The translations under genes were made by a program, and so were the position numbers. Shown here piece by piece: positions 55,152-58,238 of a stretch of DNA of 58,238 nt; within the stretch, counting starts at the first letter, position 1, and every line of letters begins with the position of its first letter. The DNA comes from Chara braunii (lineage: Eukaryota > Streptophyta > Charophyceae > Charales > Characeae). A model generated the notes under the pieces. The model was not told where the DNA came from. It saw nothing but the letters and a program-made list of their open reading frames with translations, and ran no database searches. The DNA is taken from assembly GCA_003427395.1 (NCBI GenBank), contig BFEA01000536.1:626237-684474 (forward strand), given 5' to 3'.

Positions 55152-56487
55152 CTTTACAATCCCGTTCTCATATTAGACACAGTTGACCAGTCCCGTGTAA
55201 TACGACAGCCTCCCCCCTTCTTATAGGGTTGCCATGCACAAGGCTATCTGCATACTCGAAATATTTTCCGATTGGTAAAAGTAGAAAATAAAATAGAACA
55301 AGATAAAATGAAACAAAACCAACCGAAGAAATGGGGGCCCCAACGGTCATATCACCGCGGAGCCTTTCGCTGTCAATCGTTAGTCGCCTCGTGTTTGGCG
55401 TAAAGCAACCACAGACTCAACATAGTGGTCCCATAATGGGTTACCGATGATTCTTCTCTCCACTTCAAAACATGCTACCGGACTTTCGTTGACGGGTACC
55501 AGTGTCCGATGGCAAGGAGGGGACTTATCACCTCTCTCCAGGGGGTGATGAGTCTCCTACCGATGCGGCCGTGGGTGCTCCCATTTTGAGGCCCTCCGAT
55601 CGGCAGGACCCTCCCTGTCGAACTCACGGAGACTAACCCAGAAGGCCAGGCAGCACAAGCCACCCATTTCAATTCCAATTCAAGATTAGACTGTTCGTGA
55701 TTCCCCCACAACGTAACTAAGCAGGGAGCTAGAACTCGAACACGTTGAATAAGGGAAGACCAATAAAAGAGAAAGGAAAAAAAAAGGAAAAAAAAAAAAA
55801 AAAACTTAGCGCCCTCTCAGTTACGGGACCGTTTGATCCGACCCCGGGGGGTAGCGGTCCGAATTCCAAAACAAGCGTGAAGTGCGGACTTTTCCCTTTT
55901 CCGTTTTCCCCTTTTCTTTTTACTTTTTTTTCTCTTTCCCTCTGCACCTAGCCCAGAACACGGCCATCGGGGCCCGGCGTGTTTGCTGAGTTGTTCGCAC
56001 TAGCATTTTACTATCGCGCCCCTTTGGCGGACCCGCCGGTCACTTTAACTACTGGTCAGTCTGCTATATGGCAGGACATCGAGCCTGCGTGGTTCAACTG
56101 GAGGGCCCAGCGACAAAGCTTGGCACCCCGCATGACCCTCTGAACTGGTATCTGGCACGCAGCGGAGGTGCATGAGCAGGCACTCGGTACACAGCGGAGG
56201 GTCGGGACACCACACCCTCTGACAGCGTGCCAACCTCTCTTTTTGCTTGTCCCTCGTTTACACACATCTCTTCATCTTCCTTCCCACCCTCCTGCACCCC
56301 TACCCCCTTCGTCTTGTGGCGCAATTGATTGGACGCCAATTGAGTTGGTCGGATCAAGTCGTAAGAGCAAACTTACGCGTGGGGCTTAAACGACGACCTC
56401 GATGATGCAAAATTTTCAATTATTTGGAACCTTCCTCTCTTTTGTCCTCCTCATCTACCACCCTCTGACCCCCCGCGTTACACGCTA
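55152..56487. other. no gene recognised
   Basis: Short frames only (55475-55711 minus; 56094-56357 minus). An A run lies at about 55785-55804. No repeat family seen elsewhere in the window was detected here. Confidence 0.5.
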
Positions 56488-58173
56488 GTGGTCTGCAGCC
56501 TTCCACGTCATAAATATGCACAGTCCCTTCCTTTCCTGTTTTTTTTTTTATGTCGGCTCCAATGTTGTGTGAGCTATGCGCGAAGGTTGCGGTGCCGAAC
56601 AGACTTGACCTGCCCAAGGACGAGCGGAGTGACGACGTGGGGTAATCGTTTCCAGGGAGGTGCAAGTGTTGTCGATGAAGAGGAAGAGGAAAGCCAAGAG
56701 GGGGAAGGCGGAGGTGAGGAGGACGAAAAGGGCAAAGAAGGCGATGTGGATGGTGAAGACAACAACATTGATAAAGATCGAGACGTTGGTGGTGAAGAAG
56801 TCGAAGAGAATCGCTTCTCCCAATGCGAGTGTCAGCGCAAGGGTAACGATGTGCATGAGTGGAATGGCGATTACGCCTACAACATCGGTGATGCCAACGC
56901 CGTTGGTGGCCAGCCTGCATCCTCCCTGAGAGTATCTCAGTCGCATAACCAGACGCAGGGTAGACGTGACACACAAGAATCAAAAGGAAAGAGAAAGAGG
57001 GGAGAAAGGTCTCTCTCTCCTGCGAGTCAAAAGAAACAAGCAAGGACTATTGTCGTCAATGAGGCTTGCAGAGCATTGACGGCATCCCAGGATGCGCGGG
57101 CTCCTCTGAAAACTGGTGGGGGGGGGTGATCTAGCAGTCGTGGCGGTGGCCGTGGTGGCAGAAGGAAAGGCTTGCAGAGAATGAGGTCACACAAGTTGCG
57201 GGATTTAGGGGATGAGGGCGAGGGGGTGGGCCCTCGCATGCCCGACGGTGTTGACGAGCCAGTTCATCACTCCTCACCTCTCGACACAACGCGGCGTTTT
57301 TTCCTCGAGTACGATGATGAGGGTTTCGCTAGGGAACAAGTACATGTTGTTAATGTCGACGTCACGAGGATCAAACACATTTCCCGTGGGAAGATTTTTT
57401 ATAACCACCGCTCTTTGTCTGAGAACATTATACGAGGCATCGAGAATGTCATCGAACGTTCCATTGCTAGCGACCTGGGGGCATGGGATAGGCTTAAGCT
57501 CGTCTTTGCACCGATTGATCCTGATGACATTGTGGGCAGACAGGGAAGGCGAATCACACCGGCCGAATTCTTCCAAAGGGACCCCACAGAGTTCGATTGG
57601 TACGTTGTCTGTGGTCAACATACATCCGAGGTCATGAAATGATTGGTAGTGAAGGGCCCCACCTCCGTCAAAGTCTATGGCTTCCACGTATACTCAAAAG
57701 TGCAAGTTCTCTACTTCGAAGATAACCAAACGTGAGGCTACTTCAATGTTTCCGCTTTTGACAACACACGGAAGAATCGCTCCATGATGTTGTCCTTCCA
57801 AGACATTGTGCTTGATATAAGGCAATGGTGGATCGATAACAAGAGAATCGAGCCCCTCAAAGTTAAGGTCAACGATAAGGACGATGTTGTCGTTGCACAC
57901 CAGACAAAACTTACTGAGGGCCTCCATGGGGAAGGCGTGTAGTAAGGCTTTCGTGAAGCGGCCGCTCGAGGACGAGTACAGTAAGGATTGAAGTAACAAA
58001 CTTCGGGGGTGCATGAACCTCAGGCTCGCCACGTCAATCGAGGTTGTGTGGTCACTGGTGGAGAGGTACTTCACAATGTTTGAGGAGGGAAGGCTACCCA
58101 TTGGTGATGGCAAGATCCCACTTGCCATGTCGGAGGCACAAATGGTTAACATGTATCCTCACTTTCACCCCTA
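56488..58173 (+). pseudogene. decayed ParB-like-domain protein of a multicopy family
   Basis: One frame runs from 56488 to 57942, broken only by TGA at 57127-57129, 57640-57642 and 57733-57735. It encodes an acidic stretch (VDEEEEESQEGEGGGEEDE), a basic nuclear-signal-like stretch (KGKRKRGERSLSPASQKKQ), a Gly/Arg patch, then a domain with VHVVNVDVTRIKHISRGKIF, YNHRSLSENIIRGIENV, LVFAPIDP and WYVVCGQHTSEVMK. This order (V-x-I, R-x-x-x-Y-N, I-x-x-G-I, then GQH) resembles ParB/Srx-like N-terminal domains. After the stops it continues YGFHVYSKVQVLYFEDNQT, GYFNVSAFDNTRKNRS and RQWWIDNKRI. A frame change near 57940 leads to SIEVVWSLVERYFTMFEEG and ends at TAG about 58171. I recall similar proteins as abundant in Chara; not verified. 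Confidence 0.6.
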
Positions 58174-58214
58174 GGGTAACCTTCACCACCCTGAAAAGTG
58201 TAGTGGGGATCATG

Positions 58215-58238
58215 GTTTTTTTTTTTTTTTTTTTTTTT
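58215..58238. repeat. poly(T) at window end
   Basis: A T run of 24 bases reaching the window edge. It could be the tail of a minus-strand retrocopy outside the window. Confidence 0.9.

Overview
This is repeat-dominated eukaryotic nuclear DNA, not bacterial. It has canonical U6 snRNA copies with target-site duplications and A-rich tails, a eukaryotic 18S rRNA copy, an LTR element primed by what looks like tRNA-Asp, TIR/MITE families, long microsatellites and N gaps. The plant-type U6 and tRNA-Asp matches, and the style of several protein fragments (RS-rich CCHC protein with a SAP-like motif, ParB-like protein), suggest a streptophyte green alga, most likely a Chara-type charophyte. That name rests on remembered family style and was not tested by a search. 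I see no confidently intact host protein-coding gene. All recognisable proteins are decayed transposon or multicopy-family copies.

Layout. 0-7.5 kb: foldback repeats, minisatellites, a U6 copy split by 145 bp of unrelated sequence, a tRNA-Ala(TGC), in-phase tandem repeats and two TTAA-flanked MITEs. 7.58-9.5 kb: a nearly full-length but heavily decayed 18S rRNA gene on the minus strand, itself interrupted by a MITE. 9.5-13 kb: AT-rich DNA and a gap. 13.05-19.72 kb: a long inverted repeat (arms about 1.96 and 1.66 kb), each arm carrying two U6-derived modules; its loop holds an array of nine AACTTA-type hairpins with compensatory arm changes. 19.7-28.5 kb: a decayed LTR retrotransposon on the minus strand (gag, CCHC knuckle, tRNA-Asp-type PBS, 1.5-kb LTR) facing a second LTR in the opposite orientation. 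The first LTR contains an untrimmed Nextera mate-pair junction adapter. 28.8-29.9 kb: GC-head/A-tail repeats.

30.9-36.4 kb is the most informative locus: a Penelope-like retroelement bounded by two 328-bp direct repeats (pseudo-LTRs). It holds an RS-rich/CCHC/coiled-coil/SAP-like ORF1, then an open frame that begins with a GIY-YIG endonuclease domain and runs into a Penelope-type reverse transcriptase. A hammerhead-ribozyme-like fold sits in the pseudo-LTR.

36.4-56.4 kb: AT-rich DNA, many short tandem and inverted repeats, two U6 retropseudogenes with perfect target-site duplications, a hAT-type MITE with an 8-bp duplication, and a gapped TIR element. 56.5-58.2 kb: a decayed gene of a ParB-like family whose in-frame interruptions are all TGA.

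The parts do not form a pathway. They record repeated insertion by LINE-type machinery (U6 copies), Penelope-like, LTR and DNA elements, with nested insertions and C-to-T style decay.
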